A model generated the notes under the pieces. The model searched no databases, was not told the origin of the DNA, and saw only the letters and a program-made list of their open reading frames with translations. Source: Epiperipatus broadwayi (taxonomy: Eukaryota; Onychophora; Udeonychophora; Euonychophora; Peripatidae). Taken from it: 64,000 nucleotides of DNA. A program made the translations under genes and the position numbers. The stretch spans positions 8,243,576 to 8,307,575 of the forward strand of contig JAQFVV010000036.1 in assembly GCA_028023455.1 (NCBI GenBank). The letters run 5' to 3'. How positions within the stretch are numbered: the first letter of the stretch is position 1; the number at the start of each line of letters is the position of its first letter. This document shows positions 12,128 to 23,126 of the stretch, in pieces.

Positions 12128-12489
12128 TTGTAAAGATCTGAATAGGCGACATTTTTTATTTTTCAAGATTTGACTATCAAAATTTAAGATTGATAAACCT
12201 GGTATTAATGAAACTAATCTCTCAGATGTTTGATGGAACAAGTAGATAGATACAAGTTTTTTTGGAAAAGCAGAAACTTCATATTGTTGGATTTGTCGTG
12301 GAGTTGTATTCTATACTTGAAATTTTTAGATATTTCCATGAAAAACTAATAGTATCAAAACTTTGGTGCAAAGGTAGCTCATTTTATTAATTTTTATGTT
12401 GTAATTCTAGATTCAGAATAATATAGATGAGAGTTAGAGTGCAAAAGAGATTCATACTACATAAGCATTTTCAAATGTAAACAGTTGAA

Positions 12490-14785
12490 TATATCATAGA
12501 TTAGTGTACCATAACTATTGTTTTCAACTATTTTCAGTCCACTGCATGGTAAATGTTTCTCCAAGTTTAATACAGTTGCTTTTATCTATAGCTCACTTCT
12601 TCACAACACATGTGAAAACTTTCCTAAATCATTCATCCATCATACATGGTCTTTTACAATCTCTTGGTATCCAGTTTAAGACTTCAGTTGTCAATCCATT
12701 ACCATCTTTTTTAACAACCTCAGACTCATTTCAAATTTTTAATTTTTTCAGAAGTGGCAGTGACATCTGTTTGTTCTCTCATCCATATTTTTAAATTCTT
12801 CTTATCATTCCTAATATATATGTCTCCCTACTTTGTTCAGTAGCTTGAGGTCTTTGTATTGCTCTTATGTAAGTATCTAAATCTCAGGTACATTTGTAAA
12901 AATTGGAAAAACACACCCACTAAAAATTTTTCTCCATTATGTTTTTTATCTATATTAGTAATCTGATCAATATATTTGTAGGTGTTAACTTTTAATTTAT
13001 GATTATCAATCTTTATTTTTTCCTGAGAAAATCTATTGAACATTTTGTCTACCTTTTTAGCATTTATCTGTATACTTTCATTTGATAACTCTTGCAAAAT
13101 TTCCTGAAGCTCTTAAGCATTGTTTACAAAAACAACTACATCATCTACAAAATTTTTATGACTTAAATATTTATCTTTCTTTAACTTCCTTAGATTACCA
13201 TTTTAATCCCCAAAATATTTTTGTAAAACTATTGCAAAATGTTTTGGAGATATGGAATCATCTTGTAGTGTACCATTTCACTGTTAATGTTCTCAATATA
13301 ACCATGGAATATAATCATAGGTAATGTGTTTTGATAATTATTTTTCAGAAAATGCCAAAATACAGGTCTATATTTGATGGTTTAATGCTTTTATTGGTAT
13401 AGAAATGCTTATAGAATCAAATGTCTTTTACAATGGCAAATGTCTTTTATAATGGTCCTTTCTATTATTTCTCTCAATACTTGGATGTGATTCTTTATGC
13501 TAAAATCACTTAGAATTCAAACATTTTGTATAGAATTGATAATTTCTGGTAGCTTAATATCTTTTTATCACCTTTATTAAATATTAGTATTTCTATTGAA
13601 TTCTTCAAAATCATCAGATACATTTTTATCATTTAGACATTAGGTATTTTACTTTGCCAACATTTTTTTTTATTTCATTACCTGCTGCTTTTAAAATAAC
13701 AATTATGATTCTATTACCTCTTAGAGCTTTTTTCTTTATAGATTTAATTAGTTTTCTCACTTCATCATTTAAAATACTATGCAATTGGAAGATATAATAA
13801 TTATATATGATACTTTGTTTTCCTTTATTACTATCTAATTTTTTATAGAACTTTTCCACACATTTCATTATTTCACATCTTTTTTAGTAATAATTCCGTT
13901 TTTTTTCTTTTTATGCAGAAATAATTTTTTTACCAATACTTTTATTCTTTTTTATAGATTTCCCTATTATTCACAATTATATTTTCATATATCATTATTA
14001 ACCTTTTTATATTATTTCCAAACATTCTTCTTGCAGAATTCTTTTAAAAATTTCATGTCCCTTTTTTTTCATATATTGATTTCTCAGCAGAAAATTTACT
14101 GGTAAATTGTTTTTTTTTTTTTCTACCAGCTATCTTTACCTGGAATTCTTGATAATGTATCAGTTATCTTATTGGTTTTATTCAAATCAGAATCGTCTTT
14201 AAAATCGATTAATATTTTAAAATAATTTGCAAGTTCTAATTTAAATTCATTGGTTTCTAAAAGTTAGGAATATCAAATGATAATATTGTTTTTTTTTAAA
14301 AAATACATTTTTGTCTCTCTAGTTTTGCATTATCATGTATTTTACATCTTTTTAACTATCTATGTCATGAATTGTCTTTCTTGTTAATCTTTGCGGATAG
14401 ATAATTGCTTTTTGTGTTCAATCTATTAAGAACATTAGAATCTTGAAATTCATATTTCCTGTTGGTCAAAATATAATTTAATTCTGCTGTAATTTCATTT
14501 GGCTGCTTTCATGTCCATTTTTATTTAGTACTTTTTTTAAAGATAAGATCCATAATAAAATCGGGTAAAACTCCCTGTGTTCATGTAATGTTTAGTGGTT
14601 TAACATCCATAATATATAGCTTTTCCTTTTTTGTGAACTCTATAAGTCTATATTCTCTATCATTCTTATCACAATAATCAAATTAACCTATAATACTTTC
14701 CATCTTTCAATTATTGACCTATTCTCAATGACAATTTTGAAATGTTATTTGGTCTGGTCAAAAATTATTTATACATTTATATAAA
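12490..14785 (-). pseudogene. Decayed RTE-type LINE, most of ORF2
   Basis: The plus-strand sequence tracks the copy at 35.5-38.1 kb over its length. Shared landmarks are acatggtcttttacaatctc near 12650, the C-terminal region near 12840, the RT core between about 13000 and 13600, and the upstream part at 14690-14780 (aatgacaattttgaaatgtt versus a close match at 38070). Reading direction is minus. Many stops and indels are present, and no frame is open over a recognisable domain. The 3' tail is lost. An H1 element abuts its upstream end at 14791. Confidence 0.72.
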
Positions 14786-14790
14786 ACTCT

Positions 14791-15030
14791 AAACATCACA
14801 TGATCATCATTTCTTTTGCTTGCTCAACTGTTATTAAAACAGGCAAAACTCTTCATACATTAGTGCCACTCAGTGTAAGCCAGAGTAATCAGTAGATGCC
14901 AGAAAGCTTGTGCATAATATCCCTATCTAGTGCCTACTCATCGAATATCTTGAGACTATCTAGGTGCAGTGCTCTCAGATCCAAGGCTCTTCACCGATGA
15001 AAGCCACAAGCTAGAAACTAGTCTGAGGTT
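14791..15030. mobile_element. HHR element, family H1, truncated
   Basis: It begins aaacatcacatgatc, runs through the left arm, and ends inside the plus-strand ribozyme segment near 15030. The core is CCGATGA...GAAAC, with the invariant U4 lost. Stem I TCTTCA/TGAGGT keeps five pairs through a complementary change relative to the TCCTCA/TGGGGA of other copies. No clear target duplication was found. Confidence 0.65.
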
Positions 15031-15900
15031 ACTTATAAACCCATTTATCCTTAAGCATTATTACACTTATTATTGTATTTAATTGTATAATGGATGCAAA
15101 ACCTTTGAAAGCAAAAACATTTTATGAATAATTATGCAAAGTAAAATAAATTTAATAAACCACTACAGGTCAACATCTTTAATAAACCCCTGAAAAGAAA
15201 AAATGATGAATAGATATTATTTATTTAGTTTTTTTTAAAATTTCTCTTTTACTGTCTAGATAAAAATAGCTACATATCTATTTAACATATAATAACCACA
15301 TCCCACTCTTCTTACACTTTAAAGCAAAATACATTGATTAATTTTACAGTTTTGACTATTCCTAGCAGTCTTCAACAGATCTACAAAAATTTAAACATTA
15401 TATCAATACAACCATATTTCATACATATATCTATTATAATGTTACAATTTTACCAACTTAATTATTAACACCACTTTATTCCTTAAACTTACTATTGTAT
15501 AACTTTAAAATCTACTTTACCCTCTATTTTTCTTATTATTTCTATTTTAATTATTATCATATTTATATTTATTCACCTTTTACCTTTGCCATAATTTTAT
15601 AAATTCAATGTAATATTTATGAAATCTTTCTTATATTACTATATTCATATATTTAACCTTATTTTACATATTACTATATTCATAAATTTAACCTTATTTT
15701 ACATTTCATCTGTTATCTTAATTTTGAATTATCTTATTCAATTCTTTAATTCCATTTTATCCATATTTTATTCCTGCTTTTTCCATTTACTTATTTTTAT
15801 AAAATTATTTTAATTCTTATATGTATTTTTATTTCTTACCTTATTATCTACTTATACTCTCTTTCCTCCACCATTTTCTATCCCATCATACATCCTAATT
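15031..15900. other. Anonymous, strongly pyrimidine-biased AT-rich DNA
   Basis: Long T/C-rich runs on the plus strand; no similarity recognised. The stretch leads into the PLE remnant and may include more of its decayed RT region. Confidence 0.35.
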
Positions 15901-15904
15901 TTTT

Positions 15905-16725
15905 TTTTATCTATAAGAAGATACATTTTACAACAGAATGGGAGAATGATAATAGTTTGGCATATCTAGATATAATGATAAAGAATGAATATAAAGAGAA
16001 AAGATGTGAAGTAAAAACAAGTGTATAGAAAAATGGGTGTTACAAATGCAGTGAATTGGGGTTCTAATATGGATATAAAGCATAAGATTAGTGCTATAAG
16101 TTCTAAGATATATAGAACAAAATATTGTGATGAAGGAAAGGAACATGATAAGAAAATAAATAGAATAAAGGAAGATTTTAAGAAAAATGAATATCCAGCA
16201 AAGGTAATAAAAAAGAATATAAAAAATAGAAAAGTTATATAAAAAAGAGGGAAAGGATGAAGGGAAAAGAAAAGAAGGAATATATAGGAATAAAAGTTAA
16301 TGATAGTAGTCATAGTAAGGGGAATTAATAATATTACTAGAAAAATTAATAAAGAATTTTAAAATGATATTAAATATAAAGTAGTGAATAAAAAGAAAAA
16401 AATGTAATGGATACTTTAGATAATAGGTATATAAGTGGGGAGAAGAAATATATAAATGGGGTTTATGAGATAGAATGTAGAAAATGTAAGGATAAAGGGA
16501 TTACAAATAAATATGTTGGTGAGATGAAAAATTCAATATAAACTATCTAATAAAAGTGGTAGTAAATTAATTTAAGAAAAGATTAGATAACATGCAATGT
16601 AAAAATCAAATAAAGTAAGGAAAATGTTAAAATTAATTAGATTAAAAAAATGTAAAAATAAATTAAAAACAGCTTTAATTTGCAATCAAAATTAAAAAAC
16701 TATGATAAGGAATTAAAACAATGAA
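15905..16725 (+). pseudogene. Penelope-like element remnant: RT C-terminus plus GIY-YIG
   Basis: In consecutive plus-strand frames I read a segment with YLDIMIKN near 15960. Then 16021-16242 has YRKMGVTNAVNWGSNMDIKH and a downstream lysine-rich stretch containing NEYPAKVI. This matches the PLE RT C-terminal pattern YRKPTHTN..L...S.HP..HK. About 70 codons later, near 16450-16540, GVYEIECRKCKDKG followed by YVGE gives a degenerate GIY-YIG start with its Cys pair. Frameshifts and stops separate the blocks. It differs in sequence from the PLEs at 49, 56 and 58 kb, so it is a separate family. The minus-strand frame at 15966-16313 is its shadow. Confidence 0.8.
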
Positions 16726-18111
16726 AGAAAAAGTATATAAAGTTGCTATGATCTATTGTTATTCACTCTGGTCTTCAATCTGTAAGTCAGTTTAGATTCA
16801 GTTTGTGATTGAATTTTTCTGCTCTTGAGTCTGTGAATGATTCCAGTCTTCATTTTGTGATTGATTGATTACATTATTCATTGCTCCAGAGATTCATAAA
16901 TCTAAGGACAAATAGAACCATTTATTACTGCTACGGAAAATATTGCAGAAGCTACAGATCTAGCAACATGCATTGATAAATCACTTTAGAAGTGTTCAAC
17001 TGGTCTTTAGACTCCAAAGTCCTCCAAAATCAACTGGTCTGCCTGAACTCTCACTGGAAACTGATGCCAAAATGGTGAAATAGAAGCTGCTGAAAACTCT
17101 CTCCCCCATTGTAAAGGACAAAGAAATGGAAAACAAGCCCTGAAACCATCGATGGAGACAAAAAGCCAACCATTTGGAAACTGACACTCATGAAAACCTA
17201 GGTAAAGATATCTTGATCACTGTCTATAGACCCTTTATTTTTAAATGAAATGAACCTTTAATCAATGAAGGACTACTATAAAAATTAGCCTGATTAATTA
17301 TTTATATTTATTTTATATAAAATATTAGATTGTTATATTATATATGTATGTTTGAATAAATATTAATGTTTGCTTAAGTATTATTTGGTCTATTCTCTCT
17401 CTCTCTCTCTTGACACTGTGTCATAATTTGTTTAAAGAGGTAAATGTTATATGTGTTAAGTTAAAGGTTCTGGACCTAGTCTGGGATATGTTAATCACTG
17501 AATTGTGTGCCTGACATCCTTAGTATGCTGGCTATATAATATGGTCAGATGATGCCTGAGTTTGTTCCTCAAAATGAATAAATGCTTTGGATGGCAGGAA
17601 TTTGATTTCAGCAGTCAAGGTGGGCCACGACAGCAAATATGGTCATGTTATTCTTTGTATATCTGGTCATGGGTGTCTGCTTGAAGAGCCAGTCTGTTCC
17701 TGTAGTATTAAAGATATAAAATAATAATTACCAGGAAGCTATGTATTGAGCTTAATAATAAGCTTACTAAAATTTAAATATTAAACTTAATTAAAGGTAA
17801 GATATTAAAACTAGTTAAAGCCAAAAGATATATAAAGTTATGGTTTAAAAGGTATTTAAATCTGGTTAATATGAAAATTTCAGGGCACGCCATTCAATAT
17901 ATATATATATATATACACACAGATATTTCTGTTTAAAAGAAAAAATAATAATATAAAACTAATCAAAGAATATTACAATAAGTATTTTCAATAGCATTCA
18001 GAGAATTATAATATTAAAAATATTTAAAATAAAATAGGAATAGAAAATACATCTCACTAGAGGTTAGAGCACTGATGGACAAGTGGCTGCAAAAATGTCT
18101 CTTCTAAATGG
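16726..18111. other. Unassigned sequence, partly richer in GC
   Basis: Bases 16750-17250 are richer in GC than the surroundings, with no recognisable domain. A (CT)n run lies at 17395-17411 and a (TA)n run near 17900. It may contain an old LTR or a PLE 3' region; I cannot assign it. Confidence 0.3.
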
Positions 18112-18317
18112 TGCAGTCTAGAAAATTAGCATACAATATAATATATAAATAATAAATGAAGCCAAGATATGCTAAATATCATATCTATAAAAATGAAAAC
18201 CTGTGAGTTGAATGACAATGAAGTTTCACACAAAGGAGAACAAAAACATGGGCTAAGACAGAGCCATATACATAAAGTGAAAATGCACAGAAAAGTGAAA
18301 CAGCCTAAGTAAAAAAC

Positions 18318-18664
18318 AGGCAAAACTCACTATATGTATTGCCACACACAGCAAGCTAGAGTAATCAATGGTTGCCAGAAGGCTAGTGCATAAAATCCCC
18401 ATCTAGTGCCTACTCATCCAATATCTCCAGACTAGTTTCTGGCTTGTGGCCTCTGTCAGTGAGGAGCCTTGGACTTGAGAGCACTGCATCTAGATCTTAG
18501 GATCTAATGAGTAGGCATTAAATGGGGATTTTATGCACTAGCCTTCTGGCATCCATTGATTACTCTAGCTTGCTGTGTGTGGTAATATGTATAGTGAGTT
18601 TTGCCTGTTTTAACAACAGTTATACACAAGCATAAGAGGTGGTGGTCATGTGATGTTTATTGGC
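18318..18664. mobile_element. HHR foldback element, family H1, inside the gypsy 5' LTR
   Basis: It is bounded by perfect 12-bp duplications taagtaaaaaac at 18306-18317 and 18665-18676. The undisrupted 3' LTR holds this 12-mer once, near 22818-22829, which gives an empty site. The left arm carries a minus-strand ribozyme (CTGACAG...GAAAC, core damaged at position 9). The right arm is its inverted partner without the ribozyme. It ends in gtgatgtttattggc. Confidence 0.9.
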
Positions 18665-18813
18665 TAAGTAAAAAACTGATTAAAACTGGTGTTTAAGACA
18701 TTATTCACTAAGTTATCTTACTGTGCATGTAAAATCACATGTTAATGAAACTCAAGTAAATATATTTATACATTTACAGTATGTGAAGATAATTCATTTC
18801 CACATATCAAATT

Positions 18814-19112
18814 TCAGATGAACACCATTTCTTATGCTTGCTCATAACTGTTATTAAAACAGGCAAACTTTCCATATAGTAGGGCCACTCAGTGCAAGCC
18901 AGAGTAATCAATGGATGTCAGAAGGCATGTGCATAAAATCCCTAACTAGTACCTACTCACTGATGAGAACCACAAGCTGGAAACAAGTCTGGAGATATTG
19001 GATAAGTAGGCATTAGATAGGGATTTTTTGCACAAGCCTTCTGGCATTCATTAATTACTCTGGCTTGCACTGAATGGCACTACTATATAGAGAGCTTTGC
19101 CGGTTTCAATAA
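18814..19112. mobile_element. HHR foldback element, family H1, second insertion in the same LTR
   Basis: Near-identical duplications flank it: cacatatcaaatt at 18801-18813 and cacatataaatt at 19113-19124. The 3' LTR has a single atatatcaaattgt at this point. The central segment on the plus strand is a degenerate hammerhead: CTGATGA and GAAAC are kept, and AAGTC gives the cleavage C. Helix II and stem I are weakened. Confidence 0.85.
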
Positions 19113-19254
19113 CACATATAAATTGTTCTTAACTTTTCAAAAATAGTGACATTCTATTATTATTTTCAATAAACGTCTGGGTTTTAAAGTTTTGTCTTAG
19201 TTATTTATTTAAAATTGATTCTCAGCAGATATTGAAAATATCATTGAGTACACA

Positions 19255-20262
19255 ACAGAGTAGCTGCACATGTCAAGTAATCTGAAGTTTCCAACAGAAT
19301 GATGCTATCAGCACTGGAACCTGTGTATGGAATTAATGACAGCAGATGGTCAAATGCACCCGCAGAATGGCACAAGTTAATAATTAATATGCATGCTAAC
19401 CAAAAAGAATGGTCAAAATATTAATGATAGTTTGCCAAGTCACAATATTGATGAATTTGATTTAAATAATGCAGTAACAGGGAACATATTTTGGTCACAT
19501 TGAATGTTACATGTTCATTAATGAAGTTATGGATGGCCTCAAAGTGTCTATTCTTTTATTTTTTGCTGCTAGTGACATTCTACAGATAGCTAAACAACTG
19601 TGAGTCTAGAGGATTTTTTTTTTTAAGACAATTGAAATTATAAATGTGAATTGTCAACCAATAGTGTAGAAGTGGGTGGCATGATTATGTTTTAGAATGA
19701 AGAAACAGTCATCTCGTGACTGTTATCACGATTATAATGTAGCACTGTAAACACTGGCCAAACAGTGTAATTGCTGCTGAGCTAGATGACATGTTGTGGG
19801 ACTAATTGTTATATGTAATTTTGGACCATAACCTCAGACAAAATTTACTATGTTAAAAGAAGCAATTGCAAAGTGTATTGCACAAGAGATTGTATTAAAC
19901 AATGCACAGAATTTCAAGCTTTAATGAGTGTGCAAACTAATTCAACTCTTGATAAAGCACAAACTGTTATGCATTCTTCAAAAGCTGTAAAGGAAAACCT
20001 GACTTGTTATTGTTGTGGTGCAAAAAATCACGTTAAAATTTTTTGCAGATTTAAAATAGAAAAATGCCATGCGTATAATATTAAAGGACATTTAGCTCGT
20101 TTTTATCATCAAGCGTTGGTGCTTGAGTGGTTAGCACAGCTGCCTTACAAGCAGTTGACCCGGGTTCGCTTCCTGACCGACGCTTTGACATATGAAAAAA
20201 AAAAGGACAATAATTTAAAAATATTTAAATACAAGTATAAAAGATTAAATCAAATTTTATGA
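19255..20262 (+). pseudogene. Ty3/gypsy gag with CCHC zinc knuckle, disrupted by a SINE
   Basis: The open frame at 19873-20262 holds LDKAQTVMHSSKAVKEN, the gag helix before the knuckle. CYCCGAKNHVKIFC follows, a perfect CX2CX4HX4C zinc knuckle. A second knuckle, CHAYNIKGHLARFY, has lost its second and last Cys to Tyr. Upstream, about 19500-19860, shifted frames give further gag-like segments such as NEVMDGLKVSILLFFAAS. The frame then runs into a SINE at 20110, so its last 50 or so residues are SINE-encoded and artificial. Gag would package element RNA. The copy is dead. Confidence 0.85.
20110..20204 (+). mobile_element. tRNA-derived SINE inside gag
   Basis: This is the best-preserved tRNA fold of the family. 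The acceptor halves agcgttgg and ccgacgct pair over eight bases. The D arm is gtgc...gcac and the anticodon arm ctgc-cttacaa-gcag. The B box is gggttcgcttcc. A tail tttgacatatg and poly-A follow. It interrupts the gag frame directly after the second zinc knuckle. Confidence 0.88.
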
Positions 20263-20379
20263 ATTCTTTACCATGAAAATTATATTGAAATTGTAAAATA
20301 ATTTATTCAATTAATATTAAAATCGTCCATTAAAAATCTATCTCATTCGTTTTTCTCTTAAAGTATATAAGTCATTTCA

Positions 20380-20830
20380 TAATCATAAAGAATGCTTTGA
20401 CAATAAAACATCACTACATTGAGAACTTATCAGTACTATCTTAGATTTAGCTGTTAGTGCTGTAATACCGAATGCAGCTCTAGGAACTTTGTAGAAACAA
20501 TTAGTTTGATGTGATGTGATGCACTGTGACTTCTCAGTTTACCACAATTAGTACAACACCACCTTTTTTTGAGACACATTGTAACATGGTTTTCATAATT
20601 ATTGCAGTTATCAATAATGATTTGCTGGTACTTTGTTTCGAAGATCTAAAAATTTTTTAATCACCGAGATTTTATTTCGTGACCGATGATCTATTTTGAT
20701 TTCAATATTGATAATATCTTCTCAGCACTACTTCTTTAAACTCTAATTCTTGATCTGGATTTTCTGATTGTGTATCCAAAATTTGCAGCTTTGATTCTTT
20801 GACATTCATCTACTATTTCTTCCTCAATCC
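20380..20830 (-). pseudogene. Unidentified Cys/His-rich coding remnant
   Basis: On the minus strand, shifted frames give a basic segment (IDHRSRNKISVIKKF) and then a Cys/His-rich stretch NCNNYENHVTMCLKKRWCC. CGKLRSHSASHH follows directly. It could be a zinc-binding end of a DNA transposase or of another retroelement; I cannot assign it. It lies inside the gypsy element but on the opposite strand, so it may be a separate insertion. Confidence 0.3.
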
Positions 20831-21169
20831 ACAAAGATACAATGGAAATTGAATGTTTCTCCATCAATATACTATAAACTTTTGAACCAACCAAAAACAA
20901 TGTATTTGTTATTTAAAAAAAAACAAGCCACTGAACATATAAAAACTAAACATACTTTACATCAGCAGAAAGTGGAGTGAGGAGAAAAGAGGATGTGAGA
21001 AAGATATAGAACCCAGTTAATGGCTATATTATATTAAACGTGATAATTTATGAAAGGAAAATAAATATGGAAGTGATTGTAGTGTGGGATTTTCTATCTT
21101 ATCACTTGAACATGGAATATAATTAGTGATAAAAATAAAAACAAGTGGAAGTCGGAAAATACAGATGTG

Positions 21170-21420
21170 CTAACCACAGATGTAAATGAAAACAAAATCA
21201 AAATATGTGGTAAAATCAAGGAATCGGTAAAATTCAATACTAGACTTCATGTGTTCTCTTTATTTATAGTAAAGCGGAACATAAGCCCTTTGTTAGATAG
21301 AAGCTAATTCAGAACTCTTTGAATTTATTCATATTGAGAAAATGAAAAAAGAAGTTTTGGAAGAGCATTGCAAATTGAAAGGAGGAGTTTGAGTCAATAA
21401 AATCTGGACAGTAAAAAACT
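21170..21420 (+). pseudogene. Ty3/gypsy pol: end of protease and start of RT linker
   Basis: A broken frame reads NKIKICGKIKESVKFNTRLH, then VFSLFIVKRNISPLLDRS. This resembles the conserved gypsy stretch ending LLGR(D/N)WL that closes the protease region. The next segment, ELFEFIHIEKMKKEVLEEH, resembles the N-terminal lead-in to RT. RT and RNase H themselves are not found before the integrase starts at about 21490, so about 1.5 kb of pol appears deleted. Confidence 0.65.
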
Positions 21421-21479
21421 ATTGAATGCCAATCTGTAGCAAATTTACTTAGGAGAATATATAAATCATGAGGAGAGAT

Positions 21480-22490
21480 AATAAAATTCTATCAGAACAT
21501 AACCCTAGATTACACTGATCCTATTAATGGATACCTGTTGTGAATTGTAGTAGATTCCTATTCTTGATGGGTGGGTACAAGCTCATGAAAACATTATTAC
21601 TGAGTGTACAATCAAAACACCAAGTAATTTTTATAATCCATGGTTATTCAGAAATGCTCATATTAAACAACAGAACTGGATTTACCTTTGCAGGGTTTAG
21701 AAAGTATTTGTTAGACAAAGGAATGTGACATTTTATAACTACCTTATCATTCAGAGTCAAATAGAATGGGAGAGAAGACTGTGTGGTATTTAAAGTCTAT
21801 GCTAAAAAAATGTCATGTAGAGATATTAAGGAAGTGTTAGTAAAAAATATATTTTTCCAACACTCCACTTAAAATGCAACTTTGAAAACTCCAAATAAAT
21901 TGCTATTACAATAAAAAGCTGCACATTTTTGTCTAAGCTATTATCAACTAAGAAAAAAGTAAGCAAAAATAATTTATTCAGTTAAAAAAATCTGAAGTTG
22001 TCAAGCAAGTCTATCTTGACTTTGGAAAATTTCAAGTCAGCAAGTCCACGTGCGTTAGAGATATTGTAAAAAGAAAATAGATTTCAGATGTTATAATTAA
22101 AATAATATCTGAAGTCATTAGAGTAATCAAGCTGGAAAATGGATTATATGTCAGGAGACATGTAATCTATATCTTACATTCACTTCTGTGCGATTTGCCA
22201 AACAGAATAAATAGCAAACTTACATTAGACAATACCAAACCAGAATCTAATGAGCGTGAAGATGTCTTTCTCAGCAGAATAAAATGTAGAAACGCCTTGT
22301 AATAGTCTAGCTGGTGAAGTAAAATAATCAAGTGATAATACTGTGAAACTGGGGGTGGTGGTGATACTTTATTATCAAGACCATCAAATCAAACAGATGT
22401 AATTGATGATCATGAGGAAGAGAGAACTGTGCCTCTTGCTAGAAATGTGAGAAATTAAAGAAGACCTGAGAGATTTAAGGATTAATTGCT
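21480..22490 (+). pseudogene. Ty3/gypsy integrase and pol C-terminus
   Basis: Integrase core: near 21500 the frames give DPINGYL and VVDSY-like text. Then 21620-21727 in one frame gives IIHGYSEMLILNNRTGFTFA, the block around the second catalytic Asp, which is replaced here by Asn. Next comes HFITT.YHSESNRMGERTV, the block that normally ends in the catalytic Glu. Downstream, about 22030-22150, ENGLYVRRHV matches the C-terminal integrase domain. RRPERFKD at about 22460 is the usual end of this pol type. Frameshifts throughout. The product would have inserted element cDNA. Confidence 0.82.
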
Positions 22491-22494
22491 AGAA

Positions 22495-22504
22495 TGAAGG
22501 GAGG
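22495..22504 (+). other. Polypurine tract of the gypsy element
   Basis: gaagggagg directly precedes a TG that starts the 3' LTR at 22505. It follows the pol stop region by about 20 bases. This is the expected plus-strand primer site. Confidence 0.65.
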
Positions 22505-23126
22505 TGTGGACTGCCTGTGCGAATATATATATTATTGTAAATAAAGTTTATGGAAAATGTGTAATTGAGTACAGACAATACATTATTATTATCTCAATTA
22601 AAATGTGCACTCCAGAAAATTAATATACAGCATAATAAATGAATAACAAAAGAGGATAAGATAGGCTAATTAGCATATCTATAAAAAGTGAATTGATACA
22701 GTTGTTAAAAATTGCTAGTTGAGTGATAATAGTTTTCTCGCAAAAGAGAACAAAAGCATGGGTTAAGTCAGAGCCGTACATATTGAGTTAAAACACAGAA
22801 AAGTGTAATGGTCAGCCTAAGTAAAAAACTTTAAAGTTATGTTAAGATGTTATCTGCAAATTATTTTATTGTATATGTAAAATCGTGAGTTAATGGAACT
22901 CAAGTTTAAAGATCTATTACATATTTGCAATGTATGGCAATAATTTATCCCAATATATCAAATTGTTATTAATCACTTCTCAAAAGTAAAATGAAATTTA
23001 CTATTATTTTTATTTTGTCAGCATATGTAAACAAACAAGCTAGGTTTTAAAAATTTATCTTAGTTATTATTTAATTAAAATTGATGCTTGCATAAATAGT
23101 GTTATTGAAAATATCCTTGAGTAACA
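22505..23126 (+). mobile_element. 3' LTR of the gypsy element (uninterrupted)
   Basis: It begins TGTGGACTG after the polypurine tract. From 22610 it aligns in order to the three blocks of the 5' LTR, ending near gagtaaca. It preserves single-copy versions of both target sites used by the H1 elements in the 5' LTR. A putative polyadenylation signal aataaag lies near 22540. Confidence 0.78.

Larger units (their letters stand above)
18112..19252 (+). mobile_element. 5' LTR of an old Ty3/gypsy element, split by two insertions
   Basis: Three blocks, 18112-18317, 18665-18813 and 19113-19252, align in order to the 3' LTR at about 22610-23126. Shared landmarks include gcatatctataaaaa, gagaacaaaa.catggg, cacagaaaagtg and cagcctaagtaaaaaac. 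Identity looks around 75-80 percent by eye, so the insertion is old. The interruptions are H1 elements, absent at the equivalent points of the 3' LTR. The LTR's first 100 or so bases are not recognisable on this side. Confidence 0.82.

Noticed and set aside
15966-16313. 115-residue hydrophobic minus-strand frame that looks like a membrane protein
   Set aside because: It lies antisense to the PLE RT and endonuclease remnant; the hydrophobicity comes from complementing A-rich Lys codons.
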